A stretch of DNA of 64,000 nt. Origin: Bordetella genomosp. 1. Its GTDB lineage: Bacteria; Pseudomonadota; Gammaproteobacteria; Burkholderiales; Burkholderiaceae_B. The stretch's first letter is position 1. Every line of letters starts with the position of its first letter. Of this stretch, positions 1 to 7,794 are shown one piece after another. Made by a program: the position numbers and the translations under genes. Below the pieces are notes generated by a model. That model was not told where the DNA came from and made no database searches. It was given only the letters and a program-made list of their open reading frames with translations. The stretch lies in assembly GCF_002261335.1 (NCBI RefSeq), contig NZ_NEVL01000001.1:868001-932000 (forward strand), written 5' to 3'.

Positions 1-1
1 C

Positions 2-670
2 GCCGTCACCGAAGCGTTCCGCAATTACGTGCCGGTCGAGTCGGTCGAAGAGCAATGGGACCTGCCGGGCCTGCAGCAGGCGCTGCTGGGCGACTGGCAG
101 CTCTCGCTGCCGCTCGTCGAGATGGCCGAGAAAGAACCCAACCTCACCGACGACGAGCTGCTCGAGCGTGTGGTCGGCGCCGCGCGCGACGCCTATCACG
201 CCAAGATCGCGCTGGTCGGCGCGGACCAGTGGGCCCAGTTCGAACGCTCGATCATGCTGCAATCGATCGACACGCACTGGCGCGAACACCTGTCGGCGCT
301 CGACTACCTGCGCCAGGGCATCCACCTGCGCGGCTACGCCCAGAAGAACCCCAAGCAGGAATACAAGCGCGAAGCCTTCGAGCTGTTCTCGGGCATGCTC
401 GACCGCATCCGCGACGACGTGGTGCGCGTGCTCCTGACGGTGCGCGTGCAGTCGCCCGAGCAGGTCGAACAGGCCGAGGCCGAAGCCGCCCAGTCGCATG
501 TGCAGAATGTGCAGTATCACCATTCCGACTACGACGAGGCGCTGGCGCAGGACGAGTCGAACGCGGGTCAGCAGCCCGAGCGCAACGCGCTGCCCAAGGT
601 GGGCCGCAACGATCCGTGCCCGTGCGGCAGTGGCAAGAAGTACAAGCAGTGCCACGGCAAGCTGAGCTGA
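2..670 (+). CDS. secA: Protein translocase subunit SecA, C-terminal part (5' end outside window)
   Basis: The reading frame is open from the first bases of the window, so only the C-terminal ~220 residues are seen. They contain the helical scaffold/wing end of the SecA ATPase (a [18 protein letters not shown] stretch typical of SecA) and end in the zinc-binding SEC-C tail [14 protein letters not shown], which in SecA contacts SecB and phospholipid. SecA drives preproteins through SecYEG at the inner membrane. The nucleotide-binding domains lie upstream of the window and cannot be checked. The next gene begins 15 bp downstream and may be cotranscribed. Confidence 0.97.
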   Translation, partial: AVTEAFRNYVPVESVEEQWDLPGLQQALLGDWQLSLPLVEMAEKEPNLTDDELLERVVGAARDAYHAKIALVGADQWAQFERSIMLQSIDTHWREHLSALDYLRQGIHLRGYAQKNPKQEYKREAFELFSGMLDRIRDDVVRVLLTVRVQSPEQVEQAEAEAAQSHVQNVQYHHSDYDEALAQDESNAGQQPERNALPKVGRNDPCPCGSGKKYKQCHGKLS

Positions 671-684
671 GCGGAGACCTGACC

Positions 685-1404
685 ATGTTGCATGCGGTGG
701 GACGTACCGAATTCGACCACGCGGTCGTCATGGTTCGCGACCGGCTCGACGAGCTGGCGCCGCATTACGAGCGGCAGGGCTTCACCCTCACCGAGCGGGC
801 GGTGCACAACCTCGGTTCGTGCAATCGCCTGATCGTGCTCGAAGGCACTTATGTCGAGCTGCTGGGCTGGCCCCCGGGCGCGCCGCCGGCGCGCAAGGAA
901 ATCGCCGACTCGCCGTTCGGCCTCGAGGCGCTGGTGTTCCGCACCTACGACGCGCAGGCCACCTACGAACGGTTGCAGGCGGCGGGATTCGCGGTCAATC
1001 CGGTGCAGGACCTCAGCCGGCCGGCGCTGGTGCAGGGCCGCGAGGTCGAAGCGCGCTTTCATACGGTGCGCTTCGCCGAGCAGCCGATTCCCGGCATCCG
1101 CATGTACTTCTGCCGCCATCTCACGCCCGAATGCGTGTGGTCGCCCGAGGTGATGCAGCATGCCAACGGCGCGAGCCGCATCGTGCAGATCAGCGCCCGC
1201 GCGGCGCAGGCGCAAGCGGTGGCCGAACGGCTGGCGCTGGTCGCCGATGTGCCGGTCGAGGAAGTGGCCGGCGGCTGGGATCTGCCGCTGGGCAATCTGC
1301 GCCTGCACATCGCGCAGGATGCCGCTGCGTCGACGCCGCGGCTCGATGCGATGGTGCTCGAGAATCGCGACGGCGCACGCTACACGCTCGATACCGGAAT
1401 CTGA
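685..1404 (+). CDS. Glyoxalase/VOC-fold protein (Glyoxalase_3-like)
   Basis: A 239-residue protein starting 15 bp after secA, with GGAGA upstream of the ATG. The N-terminus (FDHAVVMVRD, then GTYVELLGW) matches the first beta-alpha-beta-beta-beta module of vicinal-oxygen-chelate proteins of the Glyoxalase_3 type. A second, weaker module fills residues ~120-239. Such proteins are mostly uncharacterised; metal binding and substrate cannot be told from sequence. A strong terminator follows directly, so this is the end of the secA transcription unit. The alternative is a non-enzymatic VOC-fold protein. Confidence 0.8.
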   Translation: MLHAVGRTEFDHAVVMVRDRLDELAPHYERQGFTLTERAVHNLGSCNRLIVLEGTYVELLGWPPGAPPARKEIADSPFGLEALVFRTYDAQATYERLQAAGFAVNPVQDLSRPALVQGREVEARFHTVRFAEQPIPGIRMYFCRHLTPECVWSPEVMQHANGASRIVQISARAAQAQAVAERLALVADVPVEEVAGGWDLPLGNLRLHIAQDAAASTPRLDAMVLENRDGARYTLDTGI

Positions 1405-1422
1405 GCTTCGTCTCGCGTCCAT

Positions 1423-1457
1423 GAAAACGCGGCCCCTGCGGGCCGCGTTTTCGTTTT
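1423..1457 (+). terminator. Rho-independent terminator after the VOC gene
   Basis: A 12-bp inverted repeat (GAAAACGCGGCC / GGCCGCGTTTTC) with a 6-nt loop, followed by GTTTT. The A-rich left arm also gives a T-rich end on the minus strand, so it can serve both convergent genes. Confidence 0.85.
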
Positions 1458-1470
1458 GTGGGCGCGGGCC

Positions 1471-1989
1471 TCAGTTGGCGGCCTGATAGGGCCCGAGATA
1501 GTCGAGCTTGCCCACCGGCACGCCCTGGTTGCGCAGGATGTCGTAGGCCGTGGTGACGTGGAAATAGAAGTTCGGCAACGCGAAGGTCAGCACGTACGAG
1601 ATCGCGGTGAAGGTGGGTTTGAAGTCCTTGAAGCCCAGCGTCACGGTGCGCGATTCGGCTGCCGCCAGCGCGTCCGAGGGCACGCTCTCCAGCCACGCGA
1701 TGGTCTTGGCGATGCGCGCCTGCAGCTGCTCCAGCGTGGTCTCGTCGTCGGCGTAGCGCGGTGCCTCGACTGCGCTCAGGCGCTGCACGCCGAGCTTGGC
1801 GGTGTCGCTGGCGCGCTGGACCTGGCCGGCGAGCGAGAACATGTCGGGCGCGAGCCGCGCATCGACGAGCGTGGCCGCGTCCAGGCCTTGCGACCGGGCA
1901 TGGTCGGCGCCTTTCTGCAGCAGGGTGGACAGCACTTTCAGGCCCCGGATGAAAACCGGGACGGTGGCTTGTTCGATCGTGATCGGCAT
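1471..1989 (-). CDS. DUF1993 family protein
   Basis: A 172-residue protein starting MPITIEQATVPVFIRGL. The pattern of an N-terminal helix, a KTIAWLES region and a C-terminal FYFHVTTAYDILRNQGVPVGKLDYLG block is characteristic of the DUF1993 (DinB-like four-helix) family, whose function is unknown. The start at 1989 is chosen because the family begins here; a longer in-frame extension is on the antisense of the GntR gene and is not credible. It is divergent from the GntR regulator and may share its control region. Confidence 0.85.
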   Translation of the reverse strand: MPITIEQATVPVFIRGLKVLSTLLQKGADHARSQGLDAATLVDARLAPDMFSLAGQVQRASDTAKLGVQRLSAVEAPRYADDETTLEQLQARIAKTIAWLESVPSDALAAAESRTVTLGFKDFKPTFTAISYVLTFALPNFYFHVTTAYDILRNQGVPVGKLDYLGPYQAAN

Positions 1990-2147
1990 GGAAACTCCGT
2001 CTGGCCGAGGGCGGTCCGCGGGCTTGCGAACGGCCGGAACACCCATGGTAGGGGCAAGACGGCAGGGCGCGCACGACAACCCTGATGACATATCGATCGG
2101 CAGGCGTACCGCCTGATGGAAGCTGTTACGATTCGTATAAACCCGGG

Positions 2148-2159
2148 TTGTCGAGACAA
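2148..2159. promoter_or_regulatory. Candidate GntR operator TTGTCGAGACAA
   Basis: A perfect inverted repeat (TTGTC-GA-GACAA) lies ~70 bp before the likely GntR start and between the two divergent genes. FCD-type GntR regulators commonly bind short palindromes of this form and autoregulate. The link to the adjacent regulator is inference. A direct repeat TATGCACTTT/ATGCACTTT and a ~18-bp tandem duplication (2207-2240, each copy ending TGCCCCTGAC) sit just downstream. Confidence 0.4.
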
Positions 2160-2229
2160 TTGCATGCACTTTAGTATGCACTTTGATGACAGCACGGCCT
2201 GCCTCACCTTTGCCCCTGACAGTGCCTTT

Positions 2230-2961
2230 ATGCCCCTGACCCGCCCCGCCGCCCGCACCACCGCCGGAATGAACGAGTTGTACGACACCGTCAAGGCGAT
2301 GGCCGTGCGTTTCGACTTCAAGCCGGGCGAGCGGCTGAACGAACTCGATCTCGCGCGCCGGCTCAATGTGAGCCGCACGCCCCTGCGCGAGGTGCTCAAC
2401 CAGCTGATGGTCGAAGGCTTCCTGACCCGTGCCGTCAATCGGGGCTTCATTGCCCGCCCGCTCGACGCGCAGCAGGTGCATGCGCTCTACGAATACCGGG
2501 CGGTGCTGGAGGCCGGCATCGTGCGGATCGCCTGCGAGCGCGCCACCGACGAGGAGCTGCTGGCCCTGCGCGACTTCGTCGAACGCTCGCGCGACGTACC
2601 CGAAGACAGTGACGCCGCGCGCCTGCTGGCGCTCGACGAGGATTTCCACCTGCGGGTGGCCCGCCTCACGCGCAACGAGGAGTTCGTGCGCAGCGTGCAG
2701 AGCGTGAACGCGCGCATCCATTTCGTGCGCTGGATCGACATGCAGCAGGGGCGCCGCGAACACACCCAGGGAGAACACTTGCGCCTGGTCGACGCGCTGC
2801 AGCGCCGCGACCAGGACGCCTTGGCCGAATTGATGAGACAACATATCGGGCGCAGACTCGACCAGATCGTAGACGTCATACGAACCGGCTTTTCCACCAT
2901 TTACATGCGCGATCAGCTCGCCTGTACGCATGAACCCGTCAATCTGAAGGAACCCGCATGA
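2230..2961 (+). CDS. GntR family transcriptional regulator (FadR/FCD subfamily)
   Basis: About 243 residues. The N-terminal winged helix-turn-helix carries LARRLNVSRTPLREVLNQLMVEGF (split here as LARRLNVSRTPLREV and LNQLMVEGF), typical of GntR proteins. The remainder is an all-helical FCD effector domain with the expected D...H (DEDFHLRVAR) metal/ligand residues. The frame is open further upstream to 2116, but the upstream part looks like leader sequence; 2269 is another possible start. Its stop overlaps the start of the Bug receptor gene (ATGA), so both are one operon and the regulator probably senses or controls use of the receptor's ligand. Confidence 0.88.
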   Translation: MPLTRPAARTTAGMNELYDTVKAMAVRFDFKPGERLNELDLARRLNVSRTPLREVLNQLMVEGFLTRAVNRGFIARPLDAQQVHALYEYRAVLEAGIVRIACERATDEELLALRDFVERSRDVPEDSDAARLLALDEDFHLRVARLTRNEEFVRSVQSVNARIHFVRWIDMQQGRREHTQGEHLRLVDALQRRDQDALAELMRQHIGRRLDQIVDVIRTGFSTIYMRDQLACTHEPVNLKEPA

Positions 2962-3941
2962 AATCCCGGATGTTCAAACACGTTCTTGGTAGTGTGCTGA
3001 CCGTGGCCGCGCTGGCCGGCGGCATGGTCGCGACGGCGCAGGCCGCGGACCGCCCGCTGGTGCTGGTGGTGCCCTATCCCCCGGGCGGCAGCACCGACAT
3101 CCTGGCGCGCATCATGCAACCCAAGCTGTCGGCCGAGCTCGGCGGCCGTCCCGTCGTGGTCGAGAACCGCGCCGGCGCCGCGAGCCAGATCGCCACGGCC
3201 TTCGTGGCCCGTGCCGAACCCGACGGCAATACGCTGCTGGTGAGCTTCGACAACCACGCCATCAACCCGGCGGTGAAGCCCAAGCTGCCCTACGACACCT
3301 TCAAGGACTTCGTCTCGGTCGGCCAGACCGTGCGCTTCCCGCTGGTGATCGGCGCCAACCCCAAGGTGCCGGGCAACAACCTCGCCGAGTTCCTCGCCGC
3401 CGCCGGCAAGGAGCCCGCCAACAAGTTCAACTACGCCTCCACCGGCGTGGGTTCGCTGAATCACCTGGCGCCCGAGGAACTGAAGCAGCGTTCCAAGGTG
3501 CAGCTGCTGCACGTGCCCTACGGCGGCGGCGGCCCGGCCATCCAGGCCGTGGTGGGTGGCCAGGCCGACATGACCTGGCTGAGCTATGCCGCGCTGCGCG
3601 GCCAGATCCAGGCCGGCAAGATCAAGCCGCTGGCGGTGGCCGGCGAAAAGCGCCTGCCCGACATGCCCAACGTGCCGACTCTGGCCGAATCGGGCTTCCC
3701 TGGGCTCGAGGCCTATTCCTGGAGCGGCATGTTCGCGCCGGCCGGCACGCCTACCGACGTGGTCAAGACGCTGACGGCCGCCTTCCAGGCCACGCTGAAG
3801 GATCCGGAAGTGGCGCGCAAGCTGACCGAGGCCGGCTTCGAGATCGTGGCCTCCGACGGCCCGGCGCTCGACGCCTACGTGCAGAAGGAATACAAGCGCT
3901 GGGACACCTTCATCAAGCAAAACAACATTCCGCTGGAATGA
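2958..3941 (+). CDS. Bug family tripartite tricarboxylate transporter substrate-binding protein (TctC)
   Basis: A 327-residue periplasmic receptor. Residues 1-30 form a Sec signal peptide ending AQA-ADRPL. The mature start (PLVLVVPYPPGGSTDILAR) and the later YGGGGPAIQAVVGGQADMTW block are diagnostic of the Bug/TctC family, which binds carboxylates or small aromatics. No TctA/TctB membrane genes are adjacent, as is usual for the greatly expanded Bug family of Alcaligenaceae. It overlaps the GntR gene by 4 bp. The ligand cannot be predicted. Confidence 0.95.
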   Translation: MKSRMFKHVLGSVLTVAALAGGMVATAQAADRPLVLVVPYPPGGSTDILARIMQPKLSAELGGRPVVVENRAGAASQIATAFVARAEPDGNTLLVSFDNHAINPAVKPKLPYDTFKDFVSVGQTVRFPLVIGANPKVPGNNLAEFLAAAGKEPANKFNYASTGVGSLNHLAPEELKQRSKVQLLHVPYGGGGPAIQAVVGGQADMTWLSYAALRGQIQAGKIKPLAVAGEKRLPDMPNVPTLAESGFPGLEAYSWSGMFAPAGTPTDVVKTLTAAFQATLKDPEVARKLTEAGFEIVASDGPALDAYVQKEYKRWDTFIKQNNIPLE

Positions 3942-3963
3942 TGTTTTCGGGTGTCGCCCATTG

Positions 3964-3993
3964 AAAAGCCGCGGCCTGGGCCGCGGCTTTTTT
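3964..3993 (+). terminator. Terminator after the Bug receptor gene
   Basis: A near-perfect hairpin with arms AAAAGCCGCGGC / GCCGCGGCTTTT and a very short loop, followed by a T run. The symmetrical A and T tracts allow function in both directions for these convergent genes. Confidence 0.9.
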
Positions 3994-4008
3994 CATGGGG
4001 CCGGCAGC

Positions 4009-4551
4009 TCAGTCGTGCAGTGGATGCGTCGGCACCAGCAGGTTCACGCCGGTGGCGATGTCGGCCTGCGTGACGCCGTAGACGTGCAGCGAAATCGCGG
4101 TGTCGGGGCCGGCGTTGCCCAGGCGGTGGATCTGGCCCAGGCCGGGCGTGGCCGTGATGATGTCGCCGGCGCGGCGCTGCGCGCCGCCGTGCACCTGCGC
4201 GATCTCGCTCCCGGCGTCCCAGCGATAGTGGGTTTCGGTGAGCTCGCCCTGCAGCACGCGGTAGGCGCACCAGGTCTTGTGGCCGTGCACCGGGCTGAAC
4301 TGGCCCGGCCGCCACACCAGGTACACCACCGTGTAGCGGCCCGCCGGATCGGCGTAGGCCACGTGGCGCGTGTAGCGCTCGGCGCTGCCGGCGCGCGCGG
4401 CCTCGGGCAGGTCGGCCAGCGGGTCGTGCGCCAGCGCGACGCCGGCCGCGAGCTCGCGCAACAGGCCATGCAGCGCGTCGTGCTGGGCGCGATCGACGGC
4501 GTGGCAGAGGCGTTGCAGGCGGGGACTGGGGAGCTGCGTGTGCATGGGCAT
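4009..4551 (-). CDS. Cysteine dioxygenase / 3-mercaptopropionate dioxygenase-type thiol dioxygenase
   Basis: A 180-residue cupin. The motif SPVHGHKTWCAYRVLQGEL gives the two iron-binding His (HGH) with the nearby Cys, and LHVYG supplies the third His, as in thiol dioxygenases that turn cysteine or 3-mercaptopropionate into the sulfinic acid using Fe(II) and O2. Which thiol is used cannot be decided by eye. ATG at 4551 is preferred; the frame also has TTG at 4566 and ATG at 4545, and none has a strong ribosome binding site. Confidence 0.85.
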   Translation of the reverse strand: MPMHTQLPSPRLQRLCHAVDRAQHDALHGLLRELAAGVALAHDPLADLPEAARAGSAERYTRHVAYADPAGRYTVVYLVWRPGQFSPVHGHKTWCAYRVLQGELTETHYRWDAGSEIAQVHGGAQRRAGDIITATPGLGQIHRLGNAGPDTAISLHVYGVTQADIATGVNLLVPTHPLHD

Positions 4552-4681
4552 GGACGGAGAGGACAAGTCTCCCTATCCTAGGGAACCGCCGCCGGAATGA
4601 CTTTGCCAATTCGCGCGGGCGTACGGCACGATTTAGAAAAATATTCCGTCCCCTCGGGGACCGCATCCGGGGAGTCGTTGC

Positions 4682-5461
4682 ATGGATCTGGGTATCGAAG
4701 GCAAGTCCGCGCTGGTGTTCGGCGGCAGCCGCGGCATGGGCCGCGCCTGCGCGCGCCAACTGGCGCTCGAGGGCGTCAAGGTGACGCTGGCGGCGCGCAC
4801 GCCTGCCACGCTGGAGCAGGCCGCCGACGAGATCGCCCGCGAGGCGGGCATCGGCGTGGGCTGGGTCGCGGCCGACCTGACCCGCGAGGCCGGGCGCGAC
4901 GCCGCGCTGGCCGCGTGTCCCGCGCCGGACATCCTGATCAACAACGCCGATGGCCCCTTGCCCGGCGATTTCCACGACTGGAGCCGCCAGGACTGGATCG
5001 ACGCCCTCGACGCGATGATGCTCGGTCCCATAGACATGATCCGCCGCACCATCGACGGCATGATCGAGCGCCGTTTCGGCCGCATCGTCAACATCGTGTC
5101 GCGCAGCGTGAAGGCGCCGCATGCCGAGCTGGGCCTGTCCAACGGCGCGCGCGCCGGGCTGGTCGGCTTCGTCGCGGGCCTGGCGCGGCAGTCGGTGCGC
5201 CACAACGTGACCATCAACAACCTGCTGCCCGGCGCCTTCGCCACCGATGCGCAGGTGCGGCACATCCGCGGCATGGTCGAGAAGAGCGGCGAGGCGTTCG
5301 ACACGCTGTGGGAAAAGCGCGGCAGCGCCAATCCGGCCGGCCGCTACGGCCAGCCGGAAGAGCTGGGCGCGCTGTGCGCCTATGTGTGTTCGGCCCACGC
5401 GGGCTACATGACCGGCCAGAGCCTGCTGCTCGACGGCGGCGGCTATCCCGGCACCTTCTGA
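4682..5461 (+). CDS. SDR family oxidoreductase lacking the usual Tyr/Lys catalytic pair
   Basis: A 259-residue short-chain dehydrogenase-like protein. It has the nucleotide-binding GGSRGMGRA loop, an NNADGP version of the NNAG motif, and the C-terminal MTGQSLLLDGG seen in FabG-like enzymes. At the active site, where YSASK is expected, it reads LSNGAR, so Ser153 and Arg157 occupy the Tyr and Lys positions. This matches a recurrent FabG-like subfamily with LSNGARAGL. Preceded by GGGGAG-like sequence. Whether it is a dehydrogenase at all is uncertain. Confidence 0.88.
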   Translation: MDLGIEGKSALVFGGSRGMGRACARQLALEGVKVTLAARTPATLEQAADEIAREAGIGVGWVAADLTREAGRDAALAACPAPDILINNADGPLPGDFHDWSRQDWIDALDAMMLGPIDMIRRTIDGMIERRFGRIVNIVSRSVKAPHAELGLSNGARAGLVGFVAGLARQSVRHNVTINNLLPGAFATDAQVRHIRGMVEKSGEAFDTLWEKRGSANPAGRYGQPEELGALCAYVCSAHAGYMTGQSLLLDGGGYPGTF

Positions 5462-5612
5462 CCCCGCCGCGGGCATGGACGGCGGGCGGTCAAACGGGCA
5501 AGATGTGGGCCGTCGCGCGTGCCCGGGGGCGCCGCGCCGCATGCGAACGACACACCGCACCGGACGGTGGCTGACACGGGCCCGCGTGCCCGATGCCTTG
5601 GGGGGCTAACGC

Positions 5613-6071
5613 TTGGACCAGACCGATCTCAAGATCCTGAGCCTGTTGCAGCAGGACGCGACCCGCTCCGTGGCCGACATCGCCGAGCAGGTGAATCTCT
5701 CGGTCACGCCCTGTTGGCGCCGCATCCAGAAGCTCAAGGACGACGGCGTGATCGCGCGCAACACCGTGCTGCTCGATCCCAAGGCGCTCGGGCTCAACCT
5801 CACCGTGTTCGTCACCATCAAGACCAGCCAGCACAACGCCAAATGGACCCAGGCGCTGATCGGCGCCGTGACGGCACTGCCCAACGTGGTGGAGTTCCAT
5901 CGCATGGCGGGCGACATCGACTACCTGCTCAAGGTGGTGGTCGAGGACATGGCCGCCTATGACCGCTTCTACCGCCGCCTGATCGATGCCGTCGACCTGC
6001 TCGACGTGAGCGCCAGCTTCTCGATGGAAGTGATCAAGAGCACCACCGAGCTGCCGCTCAACGGGCTCTGA
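5613..6071 (+). CDS. Lrp/AsnC family transcriptional regulator
   Basis: 152 residues beginning at a TTG codon (LDQTDLKILSLLQQDATR), preceded by a GGGGGG stretch at 5600-5605. The N-terminal HTH (VADIAEQVNLSVTPCWRRIQ) and the C-terminal RAM ligand-binding domain, ending EVIKSTTELPL, are complete. Such proteins sense amino acids and control their transport or breakdown. No obvious target gene is next to it; it sits between the SDR and the ChaC-like gene. The 190 bp after it holds no gene. Confidence 0.92.
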   Translation: MDQTDLKILSLLQQDATRSVADIAEQVNLSVTPCWRRIQKLKDDGVIARNTVLLDPKALGLNLTVFVTIKTSQHNAKWTQALIGAVTALPNVVEFHRMAGDIDYLLKVVVEDMAAYDRFYRRLIDAVDLLDVSASFSMEVIKSTTELPLNGL

Positions 6072-6261
6072 CGGGCCCGTTCGCAGGCCTGCGCGGCCGC
6101 GCGCTTGGCGGCGGAGAAAATTTTTTCAGGCAGTGCGCGGCGCGGAGTCGCGATTTGCCCACAGTGCCTGTGCGCGGGCCCCAACGCGCAATGCTTTTGC
6201 TTGGACTGCGGCGTAGCATAGGCACACTTCAATTCTGCGTCGGCGCACAGGCCGGACTCCC

Positions 6262-6921
6262 ATGACGTTGTGTGTAGGTGGCGCCGCCTCGGATGGCGGG
6301 CCGAAAACTTGCCTGCCCCTCTCGGTCGACGACCTGCTGCTGGGCTGGAATGGTACCGACGACCTCTGGGTGTTCGCCTATGGTTCGCTGATCTGGCGGC
6401 CCGATTTCCCCTGGCAGGAGCGCCGTCTCGCGACGGTGCGGGGGTACCACCGCTCGCTCTGCCTGTGGTCGCGCGACCATCGCGGTTCGCCCGACGCGCC
6501 CGGCCTCGTCTTCGGCCTCGACCGCGGCGGCTGCTGCCGCGGCGTCGCCTACCGCGTCGCGAGCCGCGACGTGCGCGACACCTTCCACACCTTGTGGCAG
6601 CGCGAAATGACGCGCGCGGCCTACACGCCGCGCTGGCTGTCCTGCCATACCGAATCCGATGACTGTGCCGTCGCGCCGCGCGGCGCGCCGGTGCGCAGCC
6701 TGGTCTTCCTGCTCAATCGCACCTGCGGCGACTATGCCGGCGCGCTGGCCGAAGAGCGGCTGCTCGCCACCGTGCGGGCGGCGCGCGGCCACTCCGGGCC
6801 CTGCCTGGATTATGTAGTCGAGACCGAACGGGCGCTGCGCGCCTACGGCATCCACGACTGGCGCCTGGCCTCGCTCGTGCGGCGCCTGTGCGAATCCGAG
6901 CCGCAGACCCGCGCGGCCTGA
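6262..6921 (+). CDS. ChaC-type gamma-glutamylcyclotransferase
   Basis: A 219-residue protein with the family's substrate loop FAYGSLIWRPDFP, the conserved GYHRSLCLWS block and the TLWQREM segment that carries the catalytic Glu. ChaC proteins cleave glutathione to 5-oxoproline and Cys-Gly in the cytosol. The short N-terminal extension before residue 30 is not part of the domain. It is convergent with pagP, 37 bp apart, with a GC-rich hairpin (around 6930-6950) between them. Confidence 0.88.
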   Translation: MTLCVGGAASDGGPKTCLPLSVDDLLLGWNGTDDLWVFAYGSLIWRPDFPWQERRLATVRGYHRSLCLWSRDHRGSPDAPGLVFGLDRGGCCRGVAYRVASRDVRDTFHTLWQREMTRAAYTPRWLSCHTESDDCAVAPRGAPVRSLVFLLNRTCGDYAGALAEERLLATVRAARGHSGPCLDYVVETERALRAYGIHDWRLASLVRRLCESEPQTRAA

Positions 6922-6958
6922 AGGGGCGCAGCCCGGCGCGTCTGCGCCGGCGGCCCGC

Positions 6959-7597
6959 TCAGAACTGCCAGCGGCCGAACATGAACAGCACGTTGCCGTT
7001 GCCGCGTCCGCCGGGGATGTAGGTGGCGTACAGCATCGCGTCTTTGTAGCCGGCGCCGACCAGCGGCAGGATGCCGGGGAACGGCACGTAGCTCATGATG
7101 TCGTGGCGCGCGGTCATGAAGACCGTGTAGCCCGCGCCCAGCTTGAAATTCTGGCCGACGTTGCCGATCTTGAGGAAGCCGTAGCCGGCGATGGGCTCGA
7201 CCTTGCGGTGCGAGTCGAGAAACGCCATGGCGTACAGGCCCTGCCAGTCGCCGTCTTCGTCGTAGATGCTCTTGCCCAGGCCGCCACCCCAGGCCAGCTC
7301 GTTGAAGCTGCGGATCTTGCTGGCGCTGTACATCGAGCGGTTGTGCCAGGCGTAGCCCGAGACGTAGAGATCGGTGTTGCCCTCGGTCCAGATCTGGTCG
7401 AGACGCTGGCAGGCCGACTGGGCCCACGAGGGCATGTTGTCGCAGGCCTGGGCCGCGAGCGGGGCGGCCGCCAGGACGGCGGTGCAGACGGCGCGGCGCA
7501 CCAGGCGCGCAGGCTTGCCGTGCGAGACGGCGGTGCGTGGAAACGGGCGGAAACGGGACACGGCATTGCGGGCGGGGCAGGGCCCCGCGCCACGCAT
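6959..7597 (-). CDS. pagP: Lipid A palmitoyltransferase PagP, copy 1
   Basis: A 212-residue outer-membrane enzyme. An N-terminal stretch (residues ~1-50) ends in a signal peptide (LAAQA-CDN). The mature part has an amphipathic helix then an 8-strand barrel ending NVLFMFGRWQF with the C-terminal aromatic needed for outer-membrane insertion. Catalytic residues of E. coli PagP are present: His in YAWHNR, and Asp-Ser in FLDSHRKVEP. It transfers palmitate from phospholipid to lipid A, altering immune recognition. A second copy lies directly upstream on the same strand. Confidence 0.95.
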   Translation of the reverse strand: MRGAGPCPARNAVSRFRPFPRTAVSHGKPARLVRRAVCTAVLAAAPLAAQACDNMPSWAQSACQRLDQIWTEGNTDLYVSGYAWHNRSMYSASKIRSFNELAWGGGLGKSIYDEDGDWQGLYAMAFLDSHRKVEPIAGYGFLKIGNVGQNFKLGAGYTVFMTARHDIMSYVPFPGILPLVGAGYKDAMLYATYIPGGRGNGNVLFMFGRWQF

Positions 7598-7700
7598 GGG
7601 GCGAGGCCGTGCCGACGCCGATTCGATCAGAGACAGACGGACCGTCCAGCTTAGCGGCCGACCCTGTCAAAGACTTGTCAGTGAAACCCCATGGAACGAA

Positions 7701-7712
7701 AACCGTACGGTT
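7701..7712. promoter_or_regulatory. 12-bp palindrome upstream of pagP copy 1
   Basis: AACCGTACGGTT is a perfect palindrome ~105 bp upstream of the pagP copy 1 start and within the 197-bp gap between the two pagP genes. A TTGACA on the minus strand at 7665-7670 lies between it and the gene, though I see no good -10. It could be an activator or repressor site; nothing in the sequence names the regulator. Confidence 0.35.
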
Positions 7713-7794
7713 CCGAGGGCGAATGCGGTGCGCTGACAACAGCGCGACCGCGACCGCTGCCGCGGCCCGGCCTGGGGGGCCGGGCGGGGCACGT

